A stretch of 47,267 bases of DNA from Ichthyophonus hoferi (lineage: Eukaryota; Opisthokonta; Ichthyosporea; Ichthyophonida; Ichthyophonidae), in contig NAOQ01000100.1 in the NCBI GenBank assembly GCA_002751075.1, positions 101,143 through 148,409 of the forward strand, given 5' to 3'. The translations under genes and the position numbers were made by a program. Shown here one piece after another: positions 1 to 12,200 of the stretch (position 1 is its first letter; the number at the start of each line of letters is the position of its first letter). The notes below the pieces were generated by a model. It saw nothing but the letters and a program-made list of their open reading frames with translations. It was not told the origin of the DNA and made no database searches.

Positions 1-364
1 ACGTAACGGTTAAGTTTAACGTTAGGTTTTCGTTTGTTTAGTTTACTTTTAATTTACCTTTACCTTTAACTTAATTAATAGTTTTTAGTTTTTACTACTT
101 ATTCTAAGAACAACTACTACTACTTTCTTACTACTACGTTTTTGTTTTTTTTTTTTTTTTAACTTCTTTAATAGTAGTATATATATATATTATCACATCT
201 AAATTACAATAATGAGAACTTGCTATGGTGCCCATGCATATCATCTATAAGATCTGCATGATCTGTGTCTCTGATCTCTATCATCTATATTATCGTTTAA
301 CGCCTGTGAAAGATTAGAAGGAATATTAATTAACTAATTAATTAACACTGACGCTGGGCTACAG
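1..364. other. AT-rich left edge, no gene seen
   Basis: The stretch is AT-rich, with a poly-T run at about 147-160 and a TA microsatellite at about 178-190. No exon is recognised. It ends at a possible splice acceptor (ACAG, 361-364) in front of the candidate terminal exon that follows, so it may be an intron of a gene lying mostly outside the window. Confidence 0.5.
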
Positions 365-436
365 GACTGTAAGCGGCTACTACAAGATCCTGAGAGTGAT
401 TCCTGGACTGGATATCGTCGTATAGATCACAAATAA
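365..436 (+). CDS. Candidate C-terminal exon of an unrecognised gene, partial
   Basis: After an acceptor-like ACAG, 23 codons stay open to a TAA at 434-436. The translation begins DCKRLLQDPESD and ends GYRRIDHK. The segment is visibly richer in G+C than the DNA around it and has normal-looking amino acid composition, as the proven exons of this window do. An AATAAA lies at 720-725, a plausible poly(A) signal. I do not recognise the protein, and no upstream exon could be linked within the window. It could be the 3' end of a gene starting to the left, or a chance open stretch. Confidence 0.35.
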   Translation, partial: DCKRLLQDPESDSWTGYRRIDHK

Positions 437-2140
437 TTTTTCATATTCTTTCCTACAATTGTTTTGTATGTGTACCTATATGACTGTTTTTAAGGCCCCA
501 TCGACTTCATTGCTATGCATAAATTTTAAATGAATAGGTTTTCTTCATGATTGGATGATTCTACGTATATTTTAATTGAATTGGAATAATCATATTATTG
601 TGGTTGTTTCTTTTCGGAGACAAAATCAGATGACTTGTAATTTTGATACTGGTTTTGAACTTCACCTCGGACCTCTTTATATAAATATACTTACGCTCTT
701 TTGGAATATAGTTTCTGTAAATAAACAATACCGTGATTGAGTTGATTGTGGGTCTGTATGATACTTCTGCTTATCGGATTGTAGATTTGCATTAAGTTGT
801 TGGTTATATGCTGTAACGTCATGACCTGGTAGTATGTTAGAAAGTAGTACAATGGTATAATAGTATGCTAGTATGATAATATGATGATTCTTTACTCTAG
901 TTTCCCTCTACATACATGCTCTCTCTTTTTCTCTTTCTCTTTTTTTTTTTTTTTTTCCTTCCTTTCTCTACACATTTATATTGGGATATTTATTATATAG
1001 TCACATTCATTTGGAATGTATTTTGTACAAATATATTTAAAAACCAAGTTTTGATATGATCATAAATGGTTTCCTGCATTTCATAAGTGTGGCAAATAAA
1101 AGCTGATAACTATTTTAGAATTCGAACTAGGTAGAATCATAGGAATATCTATTTATACATCCATGATTTAACCTGAACAGATACCACTGCACTAATGAAT
1201 TATAATTAATGAATTGATTAAAATATATAGCTATCTGTGGTCGTTTTAGCGACTTATCCACAGGCTTCGGGGTCTCCAGTTGAGTGTTGTATAATAGGAC
1301 TATATATATGTTATGATATTGTTTAACAAATATTAAAGGAATACAAAGTTTTTGTGAGTGTACATGTACACAAACATGCGGGGTTGTTGTATATACCCGA
1401 GTGTGCCGGGGGCCACATATGTGTGAACCGGCCCCTTTATTGAGCTTTTTTATATATATATATACTTCATTTTATCGCCAGTGCTAATCATTCTAATTAA
1501 CACCAAGATTGCTAAGTTAAATAACTTAAATGGAGCCAATCATAAATGTTCATATTAGCTAATCCAACTCATGATGGATCAAAGAGACCCACTAGAATTG
1601 TTTGATCTTACTACAATACTTAAATACTATTATGTCCTTATTTAAATGGTGAATTAACTCTTTTTCTTACTGATGTAATAGTGTTCCTATGTTGCATACT
1701 ATGACAAAAATCGATCTACTTATTATCTGGGCTTCGATCGAACCTACCTATTCATCAGTGGTTAGCAATCTTGTAATAAAATATAATGTATTTTAACTGA
1801 AATAACGGATTTAATAAAGGGTCAGAAACATGTACAGATTTTTTAATTTTAATGGATTCCAGGGTAAAACCTCTGCCTAATTGATATTCTTACTTAAAAC
1901 TTTCAATTCCAGTAGTGTATGCCAAATTATAGCTACATACACAACATACGCAAAGTAACCATAGTTATAGTTACCAATTAACTAATGCTGGGTCTTGAAG
2001 TATTATTACATCTATATATATATATATAATAGTATATTTAAAAGGTATTAAAAAAATCTATCTGAGACTGATTAGGGACTTTTAATTCTGTAGTAATACC
2101 CTATAAAAGTTATCCAGTTTTTATTCTCTGTTTGCAATAG
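437..2140. other. AT-rich intergenic DNA with TA microsatellites
   Basis: No coding exon is recognised. The stretch holds TA microsatellites (about 1450-1465 and 2013-2029), a CT-rich tract running into poly-T (about 920-957), and a short GC-rich inverted repeat (GGGGCC at 1409-1414, GGCCCC at 1430-1435) that stands out against the AT-rich background. Confidence 0.5.
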
Positions 2141-2364
2141 TCGATTGCCATCCTGGACATTAGTGAGAAAACTACTACGCAGGCTGAAATCGACAGTATG
2201 TGCATGCACACCTATCCACTTGTATTCTTCGCTGAATCGTAATATATACAACTACGACAAAAGTCATACAAGAAGGCATCTTGAATGGAAATGGACAAAG
2301 GAGAAGAGGTGGTTGGCTTAGTACCACAGAGCTATTAATTGTGACCCCAGTGAAGAATATCTAA
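2141..2364 (+). CDS. Candidate last two exons of an unrecognised gene, doubtful
   Basis: A pyrimidine-rich tract ending in AATAG (2136-2140) precedes an open 55-nt segment, 2141-2195, that ends at a good donor (GTATGT); it reads SIAILDISEKTTTQAEID. An acceptor-like CACAG at 2325-2329 continues the phase and gives KLLIVTPVKNI before TAA at 2362-2364, which overlaps an AATAAA at 2363-2368. That combination resembles a gene end. I recognise no protein family, the second acceptor lacks a good pyrimidine tract, and no further upstream exon was found. A decayed repeat is an equally fair reading. Confidence 0.22.
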
Positions 2365-2548
2365 TAAAACCTGAAATATATATGCCTTGGTCACATAAAT
2401 AGTAAAATAATCATTCTGGGGACAAAATCATCAATAAAGCAATCTTTAATAGTTGAGCATCAACAAAGTTTATTTTAGGCTTTGCTACGCTTCTCACGGT
2501 TCCGACTTAGACAGTAAGTAGACCACAGTGGATCATGTATATAATATC

Positions 2549-2712
2549 TACTTCAGTCTGTATAGTTATCATATTACTGTGCTGTAGTTATTATTTTATT
2601 TTGTGGTAGTTATTATCTCACTCATTATGGATTGTAGCTGCGATTGCAAATTAGAGAATTAAATAAATGCAAAAAAGTCTTATTCGGTATAATTACCGAA
2701 AATTAAGAGGTG
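2549..2712. repeat. Dispersed repeat, copy 1
   Basis: About 160 bp resemble 13842-13997 over most of their length. The two copies share TTGTAGTTA-type motifs, CATTATGGAT, a GATTGCAAAT-like word, AGAGAATTAAAT and CTTATTC. A 7-bp perfect inverted repeat with a TAAT loop (TTCGGTA / TACCGAA, 2683-2700) sits near the right end. The type is unknown. A MITE or a solo LTR-like fragment is possible, and no coding capacity is seen. Confidence 0.5.
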
Positions 2713-3016
2713 GGACCTTAGCTTTTTTTCACCCTTGTTGTGTAACAACACGTTTAGCACGCGCGCACAGTATCTGAACCTGTATACTAAGCTAAGCGTA
2801 CATATATTGTTGCAAGAGCTTTTTATCTGCCATTTCTATTTATTTCTCTGTGGTACTTACTATATGTATATAATCATTGGTGTTAGAATCACAAATGTTT
2901 CTTGCTTTACCCTGCTCTGTTCAGTAAAGTATCCAATTGCCCTGAGCAGATAGATAGACTGGCATTCTTAACATATTTGTATATTTGTTAATCCAATCAA
3001 AATAATCTAGTAAAAA

Positions 3017-3102
3017 TTGGCGGGCAAATGTATTTGATCGATTGGCTCATACGAACACCCAATAATTACATACCTGCACTATATAGTACATTGGCGGGCA
3101 AA
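3017..3102 (+). promoter_or_regulatory. Two E2F-like sites upstream of MCPH1
   Basis: The 12-mer TTGGCGGGCAAA occurs twice in the same orientation, at 3017-3028 and 3091-3102, 74 bp apart and about 135-220 bp upstream of the MCPH1 ATG. It resembles the E2F/DP core (TTTSGCGC, GGCGGGAA). E2F control would suit a gene tied to the cell cycle and DNA damage, but binding is inference. The repeated 12-mer itself is seen directly. Confidence 0.5.
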
Positions 3103-3236
3103 TAGAATGTAATTTGGAATTATTATAATTACAACAAATATAGTCCTATTTTACTATAGGATATAAATAAACATAGGAAGAGCTTAAGTTTTTTATTATA
3201 AGTGTTGATATTTCTTCAACGCCAACCAGCGCCCCA

Positions 3237-6200
3237 ATGTCTGCTAATACAAATAATGGAATCGATGTGGAGAGATTGAAAAATGTATGTTGTGAGAGTG
3301 GGAATTATATTGAAAGGTCTTCTTGCTGGCCTATAGACCAGTACTATATTCTGTTTTCTGTTCAAATGTGGCGACTCCACTATTATGAACGTTTATTAAG
3401 ATAGTATGATGTCACGACATGGTTGCAGTACTTTGATATTTGCCAGTAATCTGATGGAGAGGGCATACTCGAATGTATTTGTATTGTTTGCTTGCTCATG
3501 TTGTATGTACTTTATATTTGCTATAGGGGTAGGGGGTATCTATACCAGGACAAGGCCGGGCGGTTGCCTTGTTTCTTCTGGGTTTTTAAAAACACGGACG
3601 GCTTGGTTATTAAAGTGCCGGAAAATCTTGTGCATTTCCGTATATATATCTTGGAACATGTCTGTTTGTGCATGCTTCCAAAAGAAAAAAGAGTCAAGCA
3701 TGCATATTTTCCAGTAATATGTAACAAATCGTCCTAGTCTCACATTTTGTCTCCTTCAAAGGAGGTAATGAGAAAGTGCCCAGTGTGTTCAGAGATATTC
3801 CCTAAGGGTAGCCTACCTACACACCTTATGGAGCATGCTGAGGTAGTTTGTTGCTTATTCTTTTCCCTCTGTTTTGAAATTGGTAGTGTTATCATCTCCG
3901 TGTATGGCCTGGGTAAAGGAAGGCAAATGGCTATGTAATATGTCTTTCAATTATTCTTTGTTACTTACATTGAAATATGTTTTAGCTATAATATTCCGAA
4001 CCTTTATTCTCTCAGGACAGACCTTGCCAGAGGTGTTTTATTTATCATTATCTGTCTGTAATTTAAGGCCATCATTTACTCATTTACTATTGTGTTCCAG
4101 AGGAAAACTCAACAAAATAAGGCCCTTAATATATATATATATAGTAGAATAGTGTGCCATGCCTGGCACTATAGCAGAGGATCTCATTATGTCACATTAA
4201 AGAAAACTATGTTGGGTAGTTTCACAATTGTCAAATGCCTGTGCACGATAAAACGCAGGTACATGACTATATGAGTATGTATTGTGTAGTATAAAACTCT
4301 AGGTAATGGTCTCAGTAGAGCCCTAACCAGTCTATTACAGGAGAGTGATGAAGATATGCTTCCTTTGGTACCCCAGCCACCTCATAGATCATCCCTCAAG
4401 CGACAGCCTGTAACCCCAACCACTCCTGGAGCGTCGTCTGTGATGTCAGGTAAGTAAGCCATTGGGTGTATGTCACGACTGACGTTGTCACAGAAATACT
4501 GGATTGGTTGGGCTTATGTACAACCCTGACATTTGATTGGGTGGACAGATGTCACAGCCTATGTAGAGATTGGTCCAGCCAGCAGTGACGCAAGCAAGGC
4601 TGTTGGTGCAGAGATGAAAAAAATGGGTGCCAAGGTGAGTGAAGGGGGTTCATGATATGGAATATTAAGATCCGACTATACTATTGCAGTTACTTGTTAG
4701 TGGTTTAAGAGCTATTATTCATCTAATATATTGATACAATATGTGTTTAATACTATATATATATATATATGAGGGTATGTTTTTCTAAATACACAAGAAT
4801 CCTGGCTCTCTCTACAAGACATAACTCGAAAAATATTAAAGATTTATGTGATTGCACTACTACTATAAAAGAATATATTTAGTAGGTATCATGATACACA
4901 TATATATATATATTTATATATATAGTTATATATTTATGTATTTATAGTTTTATAGTTTTATAGTTTTATATTCTTATAAATTGATATGCATATCCATATT
5001 AAGCATGGCGCAATGTAAGTTTCAGGTTACTATTTATAGCACATTTACCTAGTAAGATAGCACCCTACAATGCGATGTCTGATTTCTGATCAATCGCCAA
5101 TCTCTTTTCATCGCTCAGATTGCAAAGAGGTTCTCTACTGATGTGACCCATGTGGTACGTACTGAGTTGGCATTGAATCTTTTCTCTCCCTCTCTCCCTC
5201 TTTCCCTCTATGTGTACATACTTAGCTATGATATCATAAATGAGCTGTGATAACTACCAACAACTTATGTTGTTTTTTTTGCACACCTATACCTGGCCAA
5301 TCACCATTGCTTATATTTATTACATTATGTAAATTCTCTCACTTTCTCTCTCTTTCTTTCTCTATCAGTTTGTCGTGTTTTATAAGCATAGCTATATATA
5401 TATATATTCTATAAATGCTAATAACATAAGGTGTGTATATATATATGCAGGTCTTCAAGGAAGGAAAATGCGCTACATATGATAAAGCCATGGCACGAGG
5501 ACTGCATCTGGTATCAGTACTGTGGGTGGATGGGTAGGGTATCTCCTCTCTCTCCTCCTCTCTTTAACCAATCAATCAATTCTTTATATCAGACCAGCCA
5601 ATCCCTATATATATCCATTACAGTCCGCTGTCTGGTTTCTATTATAGTATTTTTACTGGAAAAATCTTATGAAACCCAATCATATCACAGATGTAAACAA
5701 AGTGGTGTACGTGTTAATGAAAAGGACTTTGCTGCCAAGCCTGACTACAAAGTCCCTACCCCTCGGGTATGTATTATACCAGTTTTTATTGGTTAAAAAT
5801 CATGAGTTATAATTTTATTTTATTCCCATGCACTTTGTAATTAACGGAAAGTGATTGGATGATTTATTTTTAGCTATTATTGATACCCATATTTGCCTAT
5901 CCATTGTCTATACATACTATTATGAATGATATTTACTACTACATTATCTATTTATGTTACTATGAATGATATTTACGACTACATTATCTATTTATGTTAT
6001 TGTGAATGATATTTACTACTACATTATCTATTTATGTTACTATGAATGATATTTACTACACTGGTCTGCCCTTTAGGTCTGTCTTGCAATGTAGATTTTG
6101 GCTTGATTTGGTTTTCTTTTTCACTTTTTCTAATTTTTTTTTAAAAAAAAAACCAAGCCTACACATAAGGGAGAAGACGCATACAAGTACTCTATATCTA

Positions 6201-9200
6201 ACCCAATACATACAGGACCTGGATGCTAACATGCACCTATCAGTGATTAGCAGAAAAATTCGTCCTCCAATCACCCCTTGCTTTTAAAAAATAATTAATC
6301 ACAATCTTGGTAGTGATTAAAGACCACTCATAATCCACCACCTACCCACTCACATCAGTCCAATAGCACGCTCTCTCTCTCTTTCCTCTTAACTCCCTTT
6401 GCTCTGCTATTAGTTCTGTCTATTGATTCTGTTTTTACCCTTTCTTTCCTACCTACTATTATCTTTTTCCTTTACATATCAAACGAGAACCACGCGCCAT
6501 ACACATTATAAATGTAAATTGATATTTCTATAGAGACATATATAGGCGTGCACATGTGGCCAAGCCGATTACCAGTTTCTTTTTCCCGTGACACTAACCC
6601 TATCCACATCCTTCATCTTAAACTCTGACGTCATTATCCAGGGCCAGAAATCAGGCAGCGCTAAAAAAAGTACGACACTTTCTGCTGTCACTTTGATTTT
6701 CCTGTGTATAAAAATGTTGTTTTACTTCTTGCTTACTACTTGTTCTCTCCTCTCCATTGGTTTGAACACTACTACCGTGTGTATTGGCATTAATTTTATA
6801 CAATTATATATACGTATCTCTCCTCTCTTCTCTCTCCTTCTGTATTCTTCTATTTACGTCATGTCATGTCATTTATTTTACTGTACTCTTACCAAAATTT
6901 GAATCTGAATTTAAAAACTTGTACTATGATTATGTATTATTATCTATGATACTTCTTTATACTATAGCTAATATATCAATAGGTGTGTTGATTCCATTGA
7001 ACGCTGTGTTAGTATATTTGGCCATATTCACAGTGCAGTGTGAGGTAAGTAGGCAATATATCTCATCAAACAGTCCATAATTAAGGATTGATATTAAACA
7101 GAAGCCAGAATACAAGCAGTTGTGAAGGTTTGGGAAAACGTATAATCAATTAATATGACATCTTGGACTACACTCTAAATTCTATTGATCTTTTTATTTT
7201 TATATACATAGATTCTCGAGTCACCCCGGTTCGCACAGGTAGCGGGTCGGCTATCAAGCCCGGCTCGGCGCCATCCAGATTGACTTCTGTTATCAATGTG
7301 AGTATAAATGTATAATAGTTAAATGATATAGACGTGGTTGTGGTGGGATTTGTTTTAATCTGATGGCTAATCTCTGTTTGTTTGTTGCTATTCCGTGGAC
7401 AATCCACTATGGGTGTATTTTTATGGCCTATATGGCAATGTAATGCAAGACAGTTTGTTGTGATTGTGTGACATAGGTTTTAATAAAGATGGTAGTAGGT
7501 AGAATGATCGAGATAGTAATAAAGATATTAATAAAGATATTGATAAAGATATTTATAAAGCCATTAATAAAGATATTAATAAAGATATTGATCAAAATAT
7601 TAATAACGATATTTATAAAAACATTAAAGATATTAATAAAGATATTAATAAAGATATTGATAAAAATATTAATAAAGATATTAATAAAGATATTGATCAA
7701 AATATTAATAACGATATTTATAAAGACATTAAAGATATTAATAAAGATATTAATAAAGATAAGAGTAGGCGCATTATATTAGTATATATCTGGGTCCAAT
7801 ACTAACAATATGCAACGCATATAGCCATTGGATAGCCTTGATAGGCGAATTAATACTGCTGGTGATAAGATGTTTCAAATCGCAAAAGGTATGTTGTTTC
7901 TAATGGCTATGTATTGGGTTGCCTATGACTGTCACTGTCATTACTGTATTATGCTTTATTTATCTTTCTCTATCGTTTGCTTTGACCTTGCACATACTTA
8001 ATACATATATGTGCATATATATATATATATATATACCATATACCATATACCATATATCATATATCATATACTATATACTTAATACCATATACTATGCACT
8101 ATATACTATATACCATGCTACGTTATCACTGCCAATGCATGCAATGCAAAGTAACTATGCATTGGTATTTCCATAAAGGGCATGTATCTACCTCATGTTT
8201 TAACTGTCAGTCTGTTGTATCTCGTTTTCCTCGCTCATATCTACATATATATTCATTTGTTCCACTACTATACTGATGTTCTATCATAATAAACCAACCC
8301 ATAAACTATCGCTATGCATTTATTCCGAATTTAGTGCGAATCAGAATGCTTTATTCAAGAGAAGATTTATTTTTTGCAACATATTATTGGTATTCCAGTC
8401 ATTTTAAGATTTGTATGCAAATGGAGCCGTGATTCTCTTGGGTGATTCTCGGATCATGGATTTATTGGTTTATTCTGACGTCATGATTCTATTGGTTAAT
8501 TTCTATCCAATCACTGTAGCATTGAAGTGCCTAGGTCATTGTTAACCTTTCTTATAAGCACTGCCTAAAAGAAAATAGGATATGTACTAGAAGGTTGTAT
8601 ATAGCTCCTTTAAGTGAAATTCTTACACGTATTGGGGGTATGGCGGGCAGACTCGGACATCAGCGAGACAAAGATGATCAGAGATGGTAGAAATAAACAG
8701 TAAGTACTATTAAGTGCTATTGCTGTTTGTTGATTGATCTTTGCCTTGTATTTTGTTTTGTTTTTTTTTTGTTTTTTTTTCGCAAATTATTAGTTTTTGT
8801 TCTATCGGTATTACAGTTCACCAAGTTGTGCTTTGAAATTATATTTTTAAATTGTATACATAACATATGCATATATATACTTATAGATATGTGCAGAATA
8901 TGTAATGGTAATAATACCAACATCAATAAAAATACCCTACAGGCTGCATTTCTCTTCTGATGAGAGTGAAGAGGAGGATGGGAACCAATCAGATATATCA
9001 GGTTTTTGTCTGGCCTTTGCTTCCTAATTGGTTGTTTATATAATAATAAGATTGTATGTTTTGATTGGATGCCAGAGAGATATATAAAAACTGGGTAAAT
9101 TCAATTTGCGAAGTATGGAGAAGATATTTGCGTTGTAAATATATCTAGAAGAAGATATTTGCGTTGTAAATATATCTAGAAGTGTATATGAGTCAAGTAT

Positions 9201-12200
9201 ATCAGGGGATAGGCTGGAAGGAAATATTATTATTTATTTTTTATATAGACATACATATCCTTTTGTGTTATGTGGCCTATATACTTAAGAAATATAGATA
9301 ATAGATATTGCTGTATTTGTACAAGACCGATTTATCGGTTAGCCAATCAACGCTTATCTTATGTCTAGACCCCTCTTTTATCCCTACACATACCATACCA
9401 GTGCCTACCATAGTAATATATTATGGCACATCTCTGGCCTTTTCCCTCTCGTTGTTCTCACTCTTTTATTAATTCAACCAACCATAGAGGAGCTACATCC
9501 GACTGCCGCACTCAAGACCAAAGTCACCCGAAAAACAACCAGCCTTACTAAAACCATAGCCACAAAAGACCCTAAGAAGACCACTAAATCGGAATTAAAA
9601 CGAAGAGGAGAAACAGAGGAAACTGCAACAGCCAAGAAAAAAAGATTAGCAGCCTTGCAGTTTGGGTAGGTTATGTGGGAAAGTACCTGGGTGTATGGTT
9701 GGAAGGCTTGGCATTATATGTTTTTCACCTCCATTCCTTCTGATCTCTCTATTAGACTTAATTGTAGTTCATTCTTGTCCTGGTGTATTGGCAAGTATAT
9801 GTGTATGTGTAGTTCATGTGTACATTTCTCCATTATTAGCCATATTAAACCTTCTGTTTTGTTTTTTTCTTAATTCATCCCTTGTGTACTTTTAGGTTAA
9901 TATCACACAAATAGCCACGTTCACTCTGCTTCGCACTTACACTTGCAACATGTACTTACACTATATTACATTACCGCCTCCTCCTCCCTCTCCAGCACTG
10001 AGACTAGCCAATTACTCGGTGCTGTTGCTACCCGTAAGGCCACGGTTAATAGGCGACACACCACTCTACCAACCATAAGTAAGTTAATGTGGTGGATGTA
10101 GCTATACTCCCTACAGGCCTTGTGTTATGCACCTCCATAATCATGCACTATTCTCTTTCCTGTCCTATCGTTGGCCTTGCTTTCCTAACCCCCACCACTA
10201 AACCATGCAATAGGCGCACAGACATATGCTGTATACATAAACCAGGCTGGAACGAGAGAGAGAAGGGGGTGTGGGTATAGAATACGTTTGTACAATGGCC
10301 GTAAAACGTATGGTCCATATGTAGAAAGAGATAGATGGAGAGAGATGAACTGGACCCAGGCAACAATGTGATGTGTCTAGTATGTGGTCTTGTTATACAA
10401 GACGGCCATTAGCTATTAGCCTATATACCTCCTCAGATTTGGATTTTTACTATGCTTCACAACTGAGATTATGATATGTTACTGTTGGTTAGCAATATTT
10501 CTCATGTTCTGTGTTTGCAGCCACAATAGATAGTGCTAAAGGGACACCGTGTAAGACTGCATCCAACCATGAATCTACCACTGAACTCCTTCACCCTATA
10601 ATCACCCCACCAACCGGTAGAATGAGCTCAAGAATTAGAAGAAAATCCGCAGGTTTGTGTGTGAATGGCCTGTATACTGTTTTTTTTATTATGTTTGGTT
10701 TTTTGCTTACTTTCTCTGTTTCTGCCTTATGTCTTTTCACTATTCCTTATCTCCTCGGATGGGCTTGGGTACATGTGTTGTATATAATTAATTAATTAAT
10801 TAATTAATTAATGGACGTATGTACGCTCTCTTTCCTTGGTCTTTCTTTCTATCCATGTCTTTACCTTTTACCGCCAAATTACCTACTGAGTAGTATACTA
10901 ATTGTTTATATTTCTTTCACAGAAAACAACAACACATCGACACACACGAATAATGTCGTAAACGAATGTTTAGTAAATGATGAATATCCTTCACCTCACA
11001 CGGTACGTCATATCACGAAAGACAGCTTTAAAATTTGACATGCACAGACATGCAAAATAATAAAAACAGTGGTCTCTGTTGTCAAGCACTATCCACTTCC
11101 TATATTTATATTTATTTACCCAATTCCCTTGTGATAATATAACTATGTGTGGTTGCTTCCCTGCCCTAACTATGCCTCTCTTTGTTGTATCATGTTTATC
11201 TGCATATCACTACCTTGCATTGCGTTGCTATGCAACCTATCTACAACCAATCAAAAGGTAATAGAAGGTAGGAAGGGAGATGGACACAATCTTTGAAAGA
11301 GAGAAAGACAATGAATACAAGGCAGAATGTAATATAATACAATTTTAATCTACATATCGTCCAATTGTAGTCATGCATTACTAACGATAAATTTTAATTG
11401 TGGCTCCCTCACTAATACCTGTCACATTACCACTTTATATTTCTCTCCATCCTCCTAGCCATTGTTTTTTATTTTATTCTTTTCTCGGTACTCATCTATG
11501 AAACCCCTATACCTCTCCCTGGAATATATCATCTAACCACATGATAACCAACCAATCCTGATTGATGCAATCAGTCTAAGGGCAAATAACAAAGGTCTAT
11601 TTATACCTATTGGTGTACGTAAACGTGGTCCATCCAATGGTTGCTTGCATATCAATATATCACCTTCCAATAATGGAAGAGCAGTGACGTGTGCGATTGC
11701 GCATTAGGAGGGAAAGGAGCACACACTAGAGGGCCATGCTACTAGCGGTGGGCAGGATAGTAGTATCATAACCTACTGTTGACACAGGCCACCAACACTC
11801 CTTGTCATAATGATACCCAAGCCCTAGGTGGATTATCACTGTCTACGGTACCAGTACCTACTTCGTTATTCTCTTTCCCTCCCCAGCTCACAGAAGTGTT
11901 GATGATATGATTATGATTGGTCGTACCATTTTATTGGATAGGAACTAGTTTCTGTTCATGCATAATCACTTGGGATATAATCATTTATCTAAGGAAATGG
12001 GTGAGGTGTCATTAGTCTTTAATTAGATTGAATCTTGTAATTACATACTAAAGCATGTTGCTAGGTGTGTGGACTATTCCCTAGGGGACTGTCTTTCTAT
12101 CTTTATTTCTTTCCTCTTTACTCTTTGCTTTATACTTATACATAGCTCTATGTCTATTACTTTGTATTAAATGCTCGGATAATAAAAAGTGTACGTGTAC

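Noticed and set aside
5880-6060. CRISPR-like regular repeats
   Set aside because: The 40-bp units are directly adjacent with no spacers, in a eukaryotic intron. This is a minisatellite.
7428-7782. Long Ile/Lys/Asn-rich open frames on both strands
   Set aside because: They are by-products of the 12-bp minisatellite, lie in an MCPH1 intron, and appear on both strands at once.
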